64,000 nucleotides of DNA, taken from positions 2,976,001-3,040,000 of the forward strand of contig NZ_JACHMD010000001.1 in the NCBI RefSeq assembly GCF_014204835.1, in the 5' to 3' direction. Below, piece by piece: positions 32,191 to 40,554 of this stretch. Below the pieces are notes generated by a model. The model did no database searches. It saw nothing but the letters and a program-made list of their open reading frames with translations, and had not been told where the DNA came from. Made by a program: the position numbers and the translations under genes. How positions within the stretch are numbered: position 1 is the stretch's first letter; every line of letters starts with the position of its first letter. This stretch comes from Microbacterium marinum. GTDB taxonomy: Bacteria > Actinomycetota > Actinomycetes > Actinomycetales > Microbacteriaceae.

Positions 32191-34652
32191 GCATTCCGCG
32201 GATCGCAGAGATCGTTCGCCGAGCGCAGCACCCTCGGATCCGTGAACGCCGCGGGTTCCAGGCCGGGCCGGGCCTGAACCCGGATCTCCGCGACCTCGCC
32301 CGGCAGCAGTGTGAGCAGCCCGTCTTGGGCCCGGGCCCCGGCATCCACTTTGTCGGCGAGGACCGTCAGATCCTTGACCAGACTCCGAGCCTCGACGCGG
32401 ACCGCGTACCCGCCAGGCACCTCTGTCGCGGACGCAGCGACGGCGTCCGACTGCAGAAGGAGTGCAGGGTCTTCGGCGAAATACCAGAATGCCCGCTCGC
32501 CACTGTCTGCGATCACGGCGGCGAACTCGGCGGAAGAGTCGGCGACGGATGCGATGGATGCGGGAACGGTGATCACTGTCGCGCTGCGGGCATCGACCTC
32601 GACGGGCATTCGCTCCTGGGCGAGTATCTCGCCGAGGAGCGAGCGGCGTGTCAGTGTCACGGTCGTCGACAGGGCTTCCGCGGCGTCGTTGTGCAGCACC
32701 GCAACCAGAGCCCCTTCGCGGGGCTGAATCGTCAGCAGCCGGTCGGCGTAGACGCGTCGGAGCGCGTGCCAGAGCGGCTTGCGATGGCGCATGCTGTCGA
32801 CGGCCGCCCAGGACACGACGGGCCAGCAGTCGTTCAGCTGCCAGACGATCGATCCGCGGTTCAACGGGAACAGCGACCGGAAATGCTCGATACCGTAGGC
32901 CACCGCCCGCGCCTGATTCAGCTGCATCGTCCAGTGCCAGTCCTCGTAAGAGTCCGGCTGCGGCAGGTGCTCGCCGAGGCCGCGCTGCAGCTTGCCGTTG
33001 CCGTCATCGGCCTTCTGATGCACGAGCATGTTCGGACCGAAAGGATCGCGCGGCTCGTCGTGTACGGCGTACTCCAGGGTTGACCAGGCGGGCGGCCCCT
33101 GGAAGCCGAACTCCGACACGAACCGCGGCCGGTAGTCGCGATAGTGGGTGTAGTCGACGCGGTTCCACACGTCCCAGATGTGCATGGTGCCGTGCGCATC
33201 GTCGTTGGGGTGCACGTAGCGGCTGAACGAGAACGGGCTGCCCTCGGAGTAGGGCGTGTTCGGCGCGAGCTGCCGGACGATGCGAGGAAACAGATCGATG
33301 TAATACCCCTCGCCCCAGGTCATGGCACCCAGCTGCGAGCGCCAGTTCCAATCGATGTAGCCCCAGATGTTCTCATTGCCGCCGTTCCACACCACGAGAC
33401 TCGGATGCGCGGTGAGTCGGGTCACGGCCTCGACGGCCTCGGCTTCGAACTCCGACCACAGCGCGTCGTCCTCCGCATAGGCTGCGCAGGCGAGCAGGAA
33501 GTCCTGCCAGACGAGGATGCCGTTCTCGTCGCAGAGATCGTAGAAGTCCTCCGACTCGTAGATGCCCCCTCCCCAGACCCGCAGCATGTTCATGTTCGAC
33601 TCGAGGGCATCGGTGATGCTCTTCTGCAGCGTGTCGCGAGTGATGCGCGGGAAGAACACGTCGTCCGGGATCCAGTTCGCGCCGCGGATGTAGACGTCCT
33701 CACCGTTGACGATGATGCGGAACGCGCTGCCCTGCTCGTCGGGCGCGACGTCGATCTCGACGCTGCGGAACCCGATCCGGCGGGTCCAATGGGACAGCTC
33801 GTCGCCTGTTTCGCTCAGCAGGCGCACGTCGAGCTCGTGACGGGTCTGCTCGCCGTAGCCACGCGGCCACCACAGGGCGGCGCCGGGCGCGTCGATCGTT
33901 GTGGATGCAGAGGTCTGCCCGGGGCCGAGGGCCACGAGCGCCGTCTGACCCGCCACCTCGACCGCGAGCTCCGCGCCGGCTGCGGGCTCGGTGTCAGCCC
34001 ACTCGACGTCGACATGGACGGTCACGGTCGGCACCCCGTCGATGACGTCGACAAGGGGACGCACCGCGGCGATCCGCGCGCCGGACCAGGAGTGGATGCC
34101 GATCGGCTTCCAGATCCCGACCGAGGCGAGGTCGGGACCCCAGTCCCAGCCGAAGTTGCATGCGGCCTTGCGCATGGCGTTGAAGGGGTTCTCGTACGAG
34201 TGCGGACGCTTGCCGAGCAGATCCTCCTGCTCGCGTGCGTAGGCATACGGTGAGCGGAACGTGATCACGATGTCATTGCAGCCTGGGCGCAGCAGCTCTG
34301 CGACGGGGAGCCGATAGCTGCGGTGCTGGTTGACGGTGCGAGCAACGGTGACGCCGTTGAGCTCGACGTGGGCGACGGTGTCGAGACCCTCTGCGACGAG
34401 GTCGACGCGGGTGTCGCCCGTGTCGGACCAGTCGAAGCTCGTGCGGTACTCCCAATCGCTCTCGCCGATCCAGCGCAGCGATGCCTCGGCGTCGTCGACG
34501 AAAGGATCCGTGATGAGCCCGGCCGCGAGCAGATCGGTGTGCACCACTCCGGGGACTTCGGCCGGCACGGCATCCAGGCGGCTCGCCAGGTCATCCGGTG
34601 CCTCGCCCGTGACGAGACGGACAGTCCAGCCGGTGGCCAGGTCATGATGCAT
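32187..34652 (-). CDS. GH2 beta-mannosidase
   Basis: An 821-residue cytoplasmic glycoside hydrolase family 2 enzyme of the beta-mannosidase type. The order is an N-terminal sugar-binding jelly roll (WEYRTSFDW), an Ig-like domain, the TIM barrel and C-terminal beta domains. The acid/base is E427 in NGGNEN and the nucleophile is E514 in SEFGFQG. NGGNEN rather than NEP-type contexts, together with the WGGGIYE block, favours mannosidase over galactosidase or glucuronidase. It would release mannose from the non-reducing end of imported oligosaccharides. GAGGAG precedes the ATG. It is divergent from a ROK regulator and coupled to the LacI-like gene. Confidence 0.88.
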   Translation of the reverse strand: MHHDLATGWTVRLVTGEAPDDLASRLDAVPAEVPGVVHTDLLAAGLITDPFVDDAEASLRWIGESDWEYRTSFDWSDTGDTRVDLVAEGLDTVAHVELNGVTVARTVNQHRSYRLPVAELLRPGCNDIVITFRSPYAYAREQEDLLGKRPHSYENPFNAMRKAACNFGWDWGPDLASVGIWKPIGIHSWSGARIAAVRPLVDVIDGVPTVTVHVDVEWADTEPAAGAELAVEVAGQTALVALGPGQTSASTTIDAPGAALWWPRGYGEQTRHELDVRLLSETGDELSHWTRRIGFRSVEIDVAPDEQGSAFRIIVNGEDVYIRGANWIPDDVFFPRITRDTLQKSITDALESNMNMLRVWGGGIYESEDFYDLCDENGILVWQDFLLACAAYAEDDALWSEFEAEAVEAVTRLTAHPSLVVWNGGNENIWGYIDWNWRSQLGAMTWGEGYYIDLFPRIVRQLAPNTPYSEGSPFSFSRYVHPNDDAHGTMHIWDVWNRVDYTHYRDYRPRFVSEFGFQGPPAWSTLEYAVHDEPRDPFGPNMLVHQKADDGNGKLQRGLGEHLPQPDSYEDWHWTMQLNQARAVAYGIEHFRSLFPLNRGSIVWQLNDCWPVVSWAAVDSMRHRKPLWHALRRVYADRLLTIQPREGALVAVLHNDAAEALSTTVTLTRRSLLGEILAQERMPVEVDARSATVITVPASIASVADSSAEFAAVIADSGERAFWYFAEDPALLLQSDAVAASATEVPGGYAVRVEARSLVKDLTVLADKVDAGARAQDGLLTLLPGEVAEIRVQARPGLEPAAFTDPRVLRSANDLCDPRNA

Positions 34653-34693
34653 GGTGGTTCTCCTCGTCGGGAATATGGGCCGACTCTAGTGGA

Positions 34694-34703
34694 CTTTATA
34701 AAG
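34694..34703. promoter_or_regulatory. Palindrome CTTTATAAAG between beta-mannosidase and ROK genes
   Basis: A perfect 10-bp palindrome in an unusually AT-rich patch of the 146-bp divergent gap. ROK-family regulators bind AT-rich palindromes, so this is a reasonable operator for the adjacent ROK gene. Confidence 0.5.
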
Positions 34704-34798
34704 CAAGTGAAATTAGTCACTCATGCAGTGCGCTCACCGCCGTGTGCGATCGATACACTGAGCGTCGCCCCCCCGTCGGCAGGCGTGAAGGGAAGTGC

Positions 34799-35998
34799 AT
34801 GATCAAGGCGTCCGATGCGGTCCGCGCACAACGTACGAACACGCGTGGACTCATCCTTGAAGCGATCCGCACACGCGGCCCGATCAGCCGAGGCGAGCTG
34901 GCCGAGGCGACGGGCCTCACTGCTGCGACGATGACCAATGTCGTCCGCCGGCTGCTCGAGGACGGCCTCGTCCTCGAGACCGGAAGGGGGGAATCGACGG
35001 GCGGCAAGCGCCGCGTGCTGCTGGAGGTCGACGCGGGCGCGCGCTTCGGCGTCGGGATCCAGCTGGGATTCGGCTCGACCGTGCTCGTGGTGTCGAACAT
35101 GTGGGGAGCCGTGGTCGGCCGGTCGCGCATGGCCGGCATCGGCCGGGCGCATCCTGACGAGTACATCGAGCGCCTCGCCATAGGCCTTCTGGACCTCATC
35201 GACTCGCTGGGGCTGGACCGTGATCTCGTCGTTGGCGCGGGCGTCGCCGTGCCTGGTTCGTTCGACGGGTTCAGACAGTCGCCGGACACCCAGGAACTTC
35301 TCGAAGCGTGGGCATCCTTCCCCCTGCAGGACCGGCTCGTCGAGTACACCGCCGTGGACGCCGTCGCGGAGTGCGAGGCGATCGCGGCGGCGATCGGCGA
35401 GCGGTGGAGCGGGGCCGTAGCCGACTCGGAGGCTTTCGCCGTCATCCTCATGGAAGATGCGATCGGTGTGGGCGCCGTGCTGCAGGGTCGCACGCTGCGC
35501 GGTGCGCACGGTCACGCGGGCGACCTCGGTCACATGCTCATCGACCCCGCCGGTCCCTCCTGTACGTGCGGAGCCAGAGGGTGCCTTGTCGCGGTGGCAG
35601 GACCGGCTGCTTCACTGCGCCGCTACAGCTCCGCGGTCGGCCGGCAGGTTAGTGCCGCACGCCTCAACGCTGCGGCAGTGGCAGGCGATCCCGTCGCGGT
35701 GTCCGCGCTCGCGCCATCGGTGAATGCATTCGCAACCGCGGCCGCGAGCATGACCGACATGCTGGATCTGGAGCGGATCGTGTTGGCCGGTACCGGATTC
35801 GGCAGCGCGATGTCGCTGTTCATCACCGGCATCCAGACTGCTCTCGACGAGCGATCGCGCCGCCGGGGCAGGCCACCGGTGATCGTCCAGGCGTCCGTCA
35901 GCGTCCGCGACGCTCCGGCGCTCGGCGCCGCAGCACTTGTGCTGCACGAGGAGATGATCGGCGTGGGCATGCCGCCGGGCATCGTCGCGGCGCGCTGA
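34799..35998 (+). CDS. ROK-family transcriptional regulator
   Basis: A 399-residue NagC/XylR-type regulator. The winged helix-turn-helix is at residues 28-57 (PISRGELAEATGLTAATMTNVV). The sugar-kinase-like ROK domain follows, with the zinc motif CTCGARGC (C255, C257, C262) and HAGDLGHM before it. The ATP-binding part looks degraded, as usual in regulators. It is divergent from the beta-mannosidase and probably represses it, responding to a sugar. ATG 34799 has GAAGGGA 6 nt upstream. Confidence 0.9.
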   Translation: MIKASDAVRAQRTNTRGLILEAIRTRGPISRGELAEATGLTAATMTNVVRRLLEDGLVLETGRGESTGGKRRVLLEVDAGARFGVGIQLGFGSTVLVVSNMWGAVVGRSRMAGIGRAHPDEYIERLAIGLLDLIDSLGLDRDLVVGAGVAVPGSFDGFRQSPDTQELLEAWASFPLQDRLVEYTAVDAVAECEAIAAAIGERWSGAVADSEAFAVILMEDAIGVGAVLQGRTLRGAHGHAGDLGHMLIDPAGPSCTCGARGCLVAVAGPAASLRRYSSAVGRQVSAARLNAAAVAGDPVAVSALAPSVNAFATAAASMTDMLDLERIVLAGTGFGSAMSLFITGIQTALDERSRRRGRPPVIVQASVSVRDAPALGAAALVLHEEMIGVGMPPGIVAAR

Positions 35999-36055
35999 TA
36001 GACGCTGCTGCTGCCGGTAGGACGAGGGCGTGGACAGCGCGCGGCTGCGGATCGG

Positions 36056-37375
36056 TCACACGAGGGGAGCGGCGTCGCGTTGCGGCTTCGCTTTCGCCGC
36101 GCTTCTGGGCGTCCCGGCATGCTTGGCTCTCACGCTCATCCACTGCGCGCGCTCGTCACGCGGAAACTTCTCGATGGCGTAGCGCAGAGTCGTGCGCGGC
36201 ATCGAGGCAGCGTGCCGGTCGAGGAATGCCACCAGGACTGGCGGGTCTACCTCGCCGATCGAGCGCAGCATCCAGCCCGTCGCTTTGCGTATGAGGTCGT
36301 GCGGATCGTCGACCAGGATCTCGGCGATCGCCACGGCGTCGTGGGCCTGGCCGGCCCGGATGAAGGCCCAGCAGCTCACCATGGCTGTTCGGCGTTCCCA
36401 GACATTCGCCGAGCGCGCCAGCCGGTACAGGATGTCTCGTGGCTTGTCCATCAGGTACCCTCCGACCACCCATCGGCAGGCGAGATCGACCAGGTCCCAG
36501 TTGTTGATCCGGTCATGGCGTCGGAGATACAGCTCGAAGAGCTCGGCACGCCGGGCCTCGACGGTCCGCGCCCGGGAGGCCTCCTGATGCATGATGCTCA
36601 GAGCCGTGGTCCTCACCTCGTGATAGGGACTCTCGAGCAGGCGCTCGAGCTCGGCCACCGGCAGCCCGAGGTTCTCCTTCGCGATCGCAGACACGGTGCT
36701 CAGATGCAGGCCGAGGAATCGATCGCCCTCGCCGTACTCACCCGGACCTGTCTTAAAGTACCTGGCCAGGCCCGCCGCTTCGACCGGCGACGCGTGCGCC
36801 CGTAGCGCCGCGACGATCTCATCTGCGTCGGTGTGGTGCGTGAGCCCCGCGAACCCGGCGACGCCCTCGCGACGGCGGGTCCACAGCGCCATATCGAGGC
36901 AGTCGAGCACAAGCGGGGTGGTCATGCTCGTGGCGGCGCGCCAGCCGAGGATGCGGCGGGAGTGCGCGTCGAACACGAACGCGACGTAGACCCATCCGGA
37001 CCACGTCCAGACGTAGGTGAAATCGGCTACCCAGAGCTGGTAGGTGCGGAACCGCCAGAAGTGGCGGGCGACGAGGTCAGCCGGCCTGCTCTCCCGAAGC
37101 GCCGTGTCGACGGGACGCTTGCGTTTCCCGCGGACCACACCCGCGATCCCGAGCTCCCGCATCAGCCGTTCGACCGTGCAGCGGGCGATGTCATGCCCGT
37201 CGCGCCGCAACCGGAGCCAGAGCTTGCGGGCGCCGAACACCTTCCGCTGCTTCTCCCAGGTGCCGAGGATGATCGGCTTCCACCGCTCATCCGACACCTC
37301 ACGAGGCGACGGACCGCAACCGCGAGCGTCGTAGTAGGTCGATGGGGCGATCTTCACGCCGTGCTGCGTGAGCAC
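36056..37375 (-). CDS. Chimera: IS3 OrfB N-terminal part fused to AlkD-like DNA glycosylase
   Basis: A 439-residue open frame made of two unrelated parts. Residues 1-184 are an IS3-family OrfB: the HTH_21 region and the first part of the rve integrase core, with catalytic D118 (VADFTYV) and D183 (HHTDA) but no third acidic residue, so it cannot transpose. From residue 185 (position 36823) the frame continues as an AlkD-like DNA alkylation repair protein (DEIVAALRAHA; YFKTGPGEYGEGDRFLG; NNWDLVDL with W293/D294/D297; HDLIRKATGWMLRSIG). Only its first few residues seem replaced. The start given is a GTG; the frame runs on to about 37450 and is normally reached by frameshifting from OrfA. Whether the repair half is active is unknown. 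Confidence 0.85.
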   Translation of the reverse strand: MLTQHGVKIAPSTYYDARGCGPSPREVSDERWKPIILGTWEKQRKVFGARKLWLRLRRDGHDIARCTVERLMRELGIAGVVRGKRKRPVDTALRESRPADLVARHFWRFRTYQLWVADFTYVWTWSGWVYVAFVFDAHSRRILGWRAATSMTTPLVLDCLDMALWTRRREGVAGFAGLTHHTDADEIVAALRAHASPVEAAGLARYFKTGPGEYGEGDRFLGLHLSTVSAIAKENLGLPVAELERLLESPYHEVRTTALSIMHQEASRARTVEARRAELFELYLRRHDRINNWDLVDLACRWVVGGYLMDKPRDILYRLARSANVWERRTAMVSCWAFIRAGQAHDAVAIAEILVDDPHDLIRKATGWMLRSIGEVDPPVLVAFLDRHAASMPRTTLRYAIEKFPRDERAQWMSVRAKHAGTPRSAAKAKPQRDAAPLV

Positions 37376-37850
37376 GTCGCAGATCGACTCGACACCCCAC
37401 CGCAGACCACCGTCGCGACGGTCCTTGTGGTCCTCGATGAACGTGACTATCGCTTCTGTGGCCGGTCGAGTTCGGCCGCGAAGAAAGCCGAGGCCGCCTT
37501 CAGAATCTCGTTGGCGCGCCGTAGTTCGGCGTTCTCCCGCTTGAGTCGCTTGATCGCCTCCGCGGCCTCGGTTGTGACGCCGGGCCGTTCGCCGGCGTCG
37601 ACCTGGTTGCGGCGGATCCAGGTCCGGATCGTCTCCGGGGACCCGATGCCGAGCATCTGCGCAGTCGCGGTCATCGCCGCGTACTCGCTCGGATAGTCGG
37701 GCCGCAGCTCGGCGACCATACGGACTGCGCGCTCACGAAGCTCGCGCGGATACTTACAGGGACGTCCCATGAGACAGATCCATCCAAGGAATCATGTCTC
37801 CGGACGCGCCGGGGCGAGTCAGAGACTTCGCACAAAGCTCTGACTCCACG
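36824..37850 (-). mobile_element. IS3-family insertion sequence, truncated at its left end
   Basis: It contains OrfA, the frameshift junction and the first part of OrfB. The OrfB C-terminus with the last catalytic glutamate and the left terminal repeat are missing, replaced by the AlkD-like coding sequence at 36823. On the right, GAGTCAGAG (37816-37824) and CTCTGACTC (37838-37846) form an inverted repeat near the expected end of the element. The exact right end is uncertain. Confidence 0.7.
37447..37770 (-). CDS. IS3-family transposase OrfA
   Basis: A 107-residue IS3-type OrfA. The N-terminal helix-turn-helix (residues about 8-60; GRPCKYPRELRERAVRMV, GIGSPETIRTWIRR) recognises the element ends. 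A leucine-zipper-like coiled coil follows (IKRLKRENAELRRANEILKAA). It ends DRPQKR, where the OrfB frame overlaps, as in elements that make the transposase by -1 frameshifting. Because OrfB is truncated, no active transposase can be produced here; OrfA alone may act as a repressor. Confidence 0.92.
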   Translation of the reverse strand: MGRPCKYPRELRERAVRMVAELRPDYPSEYAAMTATAQMLGIGSPETIRTWIRRNQVDAGERPGVTTEAAEAIKRLKRENAELRRANEILKAASAFFAAELDRPQKR

Positions 37851-37905
37851 GTCTTACACAATCCCTACGCAAAACCGAACTCTATGCGAAAGCCATGGCC
37901 CGCGA

Positions 37906-38002
37906 TCCCAGTGTTTCCAAGGGAGGGCCGGGGCATTAATGGCGGAGACGGAGGGATTTGAACCCTCGGTCCCCGTGAGGGGACTCCACCTTAGCAGGGT
38001 GG
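37906..38002 (-). repeat. Right direct repeat (intact tRNA-Ser side of putative att)
   Basis: This segment covers the 3' part of tRNA-Ser(GCT) and about 35 bp of its downstream flank. It matches the left copy at 11619-11716 in the same orientation, including TCCCAGTGTTT beyond the tRNA end. The two copies bound about 26 kb. Confidence 0.75.
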
Positions 38003-38031
38003 TGCACTAGGCCTGACTATGCGACGTCTCC
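37940..38031 (-). tRNA. tRNA-Ser (anticodon GCT)
   Basis: A complete class II tRNA with long variable arm. The acceptor GGAGACG pairs with CGTCTCC, the anticodon loop is CTGCTAA within CCACC/GGTGG, the variable stem is TCCCC/GGGGA and the T-arm contains GGTTCAAATCC. CCA is encoded at 37942-37940. It reads AGC/AGU serine codons. Its 3' end coincides with the edge of the proposed island. Confidence 0.95.
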
Positions 38032-38097
38032 AGGCATCCGACGCGCGGATGCACCCCGCAAGCATAACCGTTCGACGCGGTGACGCCGAACCGGCGA

Positions 38098-39441
38098 TCA
38101 CTGCTCCGCGACGGTGCAGGTGACCTGGTTGGCGGACTGACCCGTGATCTCCGACGGCAGGTCGACGGCCTCGCCCGTCTCGGTCGGCGTGGGGGTCTCC
38201 TCGGCGTCGGGCGTCTCACCCGCGTCCGGAGCCTCCGATGACGGCGCCTCTGCGCTCTCCGTGGGGGCCGGCGTGCTGGTCTCGGTGGGCGTCGGCTTCT
38301 CGGCCTCGCCGACGACCTCGACACCGTTGCCGCCACTCGCGTTGCCGGTCACGCGGATCGGCTTGTTCTCTTCGAGTGCGGTGAAGAGCACGTCCGCCGC
38401 CGAGGTCACCGGCAGCACACGGCCACCACCGGGCGCGTACACGGTCGGGTACTGCACGAACACGATGTCCTCGTAGGGCACATCGGCCACTGCCATCGCG
38501 ATCTGCACCATCCGCTGCGGGTTGGTGAGCGATTCGCTGAGCACGAGCTGCTTCTCGTTCACCTGGCGCACGGCGGTGTTCGCGAGGTTCAGGAGCGTCG
38601 AGTAGTTCGACAGCACCTCGCCGGACTGGAGCTTGCGCACCAGGGAGCTCATGAACTGCTGCTGGTTCGAGATGCGGCCGAGGTCGGATCCGTCTCCGAT
38701 TCCGTGACGGATGCGGAGGAACTGCAGGGCTTCGGCACCGACCAGGGTGTTCTCGCCCGCCTTCAGCGAGAGGCCGGTGTGCCGGTCGGAGATGTCACTG
38801 CTGACGCAGACGTCGACGCCGCCGATGGCGTCGGACATGTTGATCACACCGGTCCATCGAATGGATGCCGCGAACTGGATGTCGATCCGGGTGAGTTCTT
38901 CCACGGTCGAGACGGTGCACCCGAGGCCGCCGTACATGTACGACGCGTTGATCATCTGGGCGCTCATCGCGGAATACGAGCCGCCCGTCTCGGGGTCTTC
39001 GCACGACGGGATCGGCACGATCATGTCGCGGGGGAAGGAGACGACCGTCACACGGCGGGGCTCGTCACTGATGTGGACGAGCATGGTGACGTCGTTACGC
39101 TCACCGCCGTCGTCGTCGGCGCAGCGCGGGAAGAGCTTGAGGTCCTGGCCCTCGCACGAGTCGGTTCCGACGACGAGCATGTTGACGCCGCCCTCGATCT
39201 CGCCGATGTGAGGCGGCAGTTCGCCGTCATCACCGATCGAGACACCGCTGTCACCCAGGGCCCGCGCGGCATCCCACACATAGAACGCGCCGACCGCGCC
39301 GACGCTGACGACCACGACGGCGAGCATCGCCCCGAGGATCGTCAGCACCTGCACGAGCGGGTTCGGCGAGGACAGCACACCGTGACGGGCAACGGGCTGG
39401 CGTCGGAACTTCGACGCCTTCGCCTCGGGCTGTGCGCTCAC
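38098..39441 (-). CDS. LytR-CpsA-Psr (LCP) family cell-wall ligase
   Basis: A 447-residue membrane-anchored LCP protein. A cytoplasmic basic N-terminus and one membrane segment at about residues 31-53 precede the LCP domain at about residues 80-260. NDVTMLVHI, VSFPRDM and the FLRIRHG region contain the conserved Asp and Arg residues that bind the polyprenyl-phosphate substrate. LCP enzymes attach secondary polymers such as teichoic-type or arabinogalactan-like glycans to peptidoglycan. The last 90 residues are a Pro/Thr/Glu-rich wall-spanning tail. Start is GTG 39441 with AAAGGTGA upstream. tRNA-Ser genes flank it on both sides. Confidence 0.92.
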   Translation of the reverse strand: MSAQPEAKASKFRRQPVARHGVLSSPNPLVQVLTILGAMLAVVVVSVGAVGAFYVWDAARALGDSGVSIGDDGELPPHIGEIEGGVNMLVVGTDSCEGQDLKLFPRCADDDGGERNDVTMLVHISDEPRRVTVVSFPRDMIVPIPSCEDPETGGSYSAMSAQMINASYMYGGLGCTVSTVEELTRIDIQFAASIRWTGVINMSDAIGGVDVCVSSDISDRHTGLSLKAGENTLVGAEALQFLRIRHGIGDGSDLGRISNQQQFMSSLVRKLQSGEVLSNYSTLLNLANTAVRQVNEKQLVLSESLTNPQRMVQIAMAVADVPYEDIVFVQYPTVYAPGGGRVLPVTSAADVLFTALEENKPIRVTGNASGGNGVEVVGEAEKPTPTETSTPAPTESAEAPSSEAPDAGETPDAEETPTPTETGEAVDLPSEITGQSANQVTCTVAEQ

Positions 39442-39461
39442 GGATCACCTTTCAGACACTG

Positions 39462-39546
39462 CGGAGGGTGTGGGATTCGAACCCACGGGACATTGCTGCC
39501 CACCGGTTTTCAAGACCGGATCCTTCGGCCGCTCGGACAACCCTCC
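39462..39546 (-). tRNA. tRNA-Ser (anticodon TGA)
   Basis: A class II tRNA: acceptor GGAGGGT/ACCCTCC, anticodon loop CTTGAAA within CCGGT/ACCGG, long variable arm, and T-arm GTGGGTTCGAATCCCAC. CCA is not encoded. It reads UCA-family serine codons and lies close to serS. Confidence 0.95.
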
Positions 39547-39654
39547 CGACGGCGCCTCACGGCGCACGACGAACGGCGTCGAGTCTAGCCGACCCCAGAA
39601 CAGCACCCATTCTCGCGGGAACGCCTGGACAGCCGCTGAAAGACGAACCGGGCG

Positions 39655-40554
39655 TCAGAGTCCGCGAAGGATCGCGGTGACGCCGCCTTCGGTGACCGAG
39701 GCTGTCGACTCGGACGCCTCGATGCGGACCTCTTCCGGCCCCTGCCCCATCGCGATCGCCCGGCCGCCGTGCGCACGGGCCCAGCGGAACATGCCGATGT
39801 CGTTGCGACCGTCGCCGATGACGATGACGGATGCCGCGGGCACCCCGAGCCAGTCGCGCACCTTCTCGAGGGCCGTCGCCTTGTCGACGCCCTGCGGGGC
39901 GATGTCGAGCCATGCCGACCACCCGACGGCGTAGGAGACCTCGTTGAGGCCGATGCGGGAGACGAGCTCGACGAAGTCGTGGTCGGTGTCGTCTTCGGAG
40001 ACGACGACCACGCGCGAGACCGGCTGCGCGGACAGCTCCTCGAACGGGACGCGGTCGGCGCGCGCGAGGTTCCAGTCGTCCATCTGGTCGGTGTAGAGGC
40101 GCCGGCCGTCGGGCAGCTCGACCATGTAGTGGGCGTCGGGAAGGTGGTCACGCAGCAGCCGCAGCACCTCCGTCGCGTCGAACTGCTCGGTGTGGAAGCG
40201 CTCGTACTCGGGGCCGTCTCCCACGCGCTTCAGGATCACCGCGCCGTTGGAGCACACGGCGTACTCGGGCGTGATCGCGAGGTGCGCGAGGATGTGGCGG
40301 GTGCCCTCCCACGAGCGCCCCGTCGCGAGCATGACCTCGTGACCAGCGTTCTGGGCGTCGGCGACCGCGTCGACCACGCCGGGACTGTACGACTCGTCTT
40401 CGAGGAGGACGGTGCCGTCGATGTCGAGCGCGATCAGGAGTCGTTCGCGAGGGGATGCCGCGGCATCCTCGGCCATCTCGTCGACGACGTCCGCGGCCTC
40501 ACCCGGCTCGACGACCTCGACCTCGCCCGCGGCGGGCTCCGTCTCCGGGCTCAC
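39655..40554 (-). CDS. HAD-superfamily hydrolase (Cof-like)
   Basis: A 299-residue HAD hydrolase. After an acidic 35-residue N-terminus comes motif I ALDIDGT with D44 (nucleophile) and D46. VMLATGRSW is motif II, and [12 protein letters not shown] is motif IV with the magnesium-binding aspartates. The C2-type cap between motifs II and III is typical of the Cof group, which dephosphorylate small phosphorylated metabolites such as sugar phosphates. The GTG start overlaps the serS stop (GTGA), so the gene is translationally coupled to serS. Confidence 0.9.
   Translation of the reverse strand: MSPETEPAAGEVEVVEPGEAADVVDEMAEDAAASPRERLLIALDIDGTVLLEDESYSPGVVDAVADAQNAGHEVMLATGRSWEGTRHILAHLAITPEYAVCSNGAVILKRVGDGPEYERFHTEQFDATEVLRLLRDHLPDAHYMVELPDGRRLYTDQMDDWNLARADRVPFEELSAQPVSRVVVVSEDDTDHDFVELVSRIGLNEVSYAVGWSAWLDIAPQGVDKATALEKVRDWLGVPAASVIVIGDGRNDIGMFRWARAHGGRAIAMGQGPEEVRIEASESTASVTEGGVTAILRGL

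Noticed and set aside
11731..37770. Island considered as a prophage or conjugative element
   Set aside because: No capsid, terminase, portal, relaxase, replication or integrase genes are present; content is metabolic apart from the IS3 remnant.
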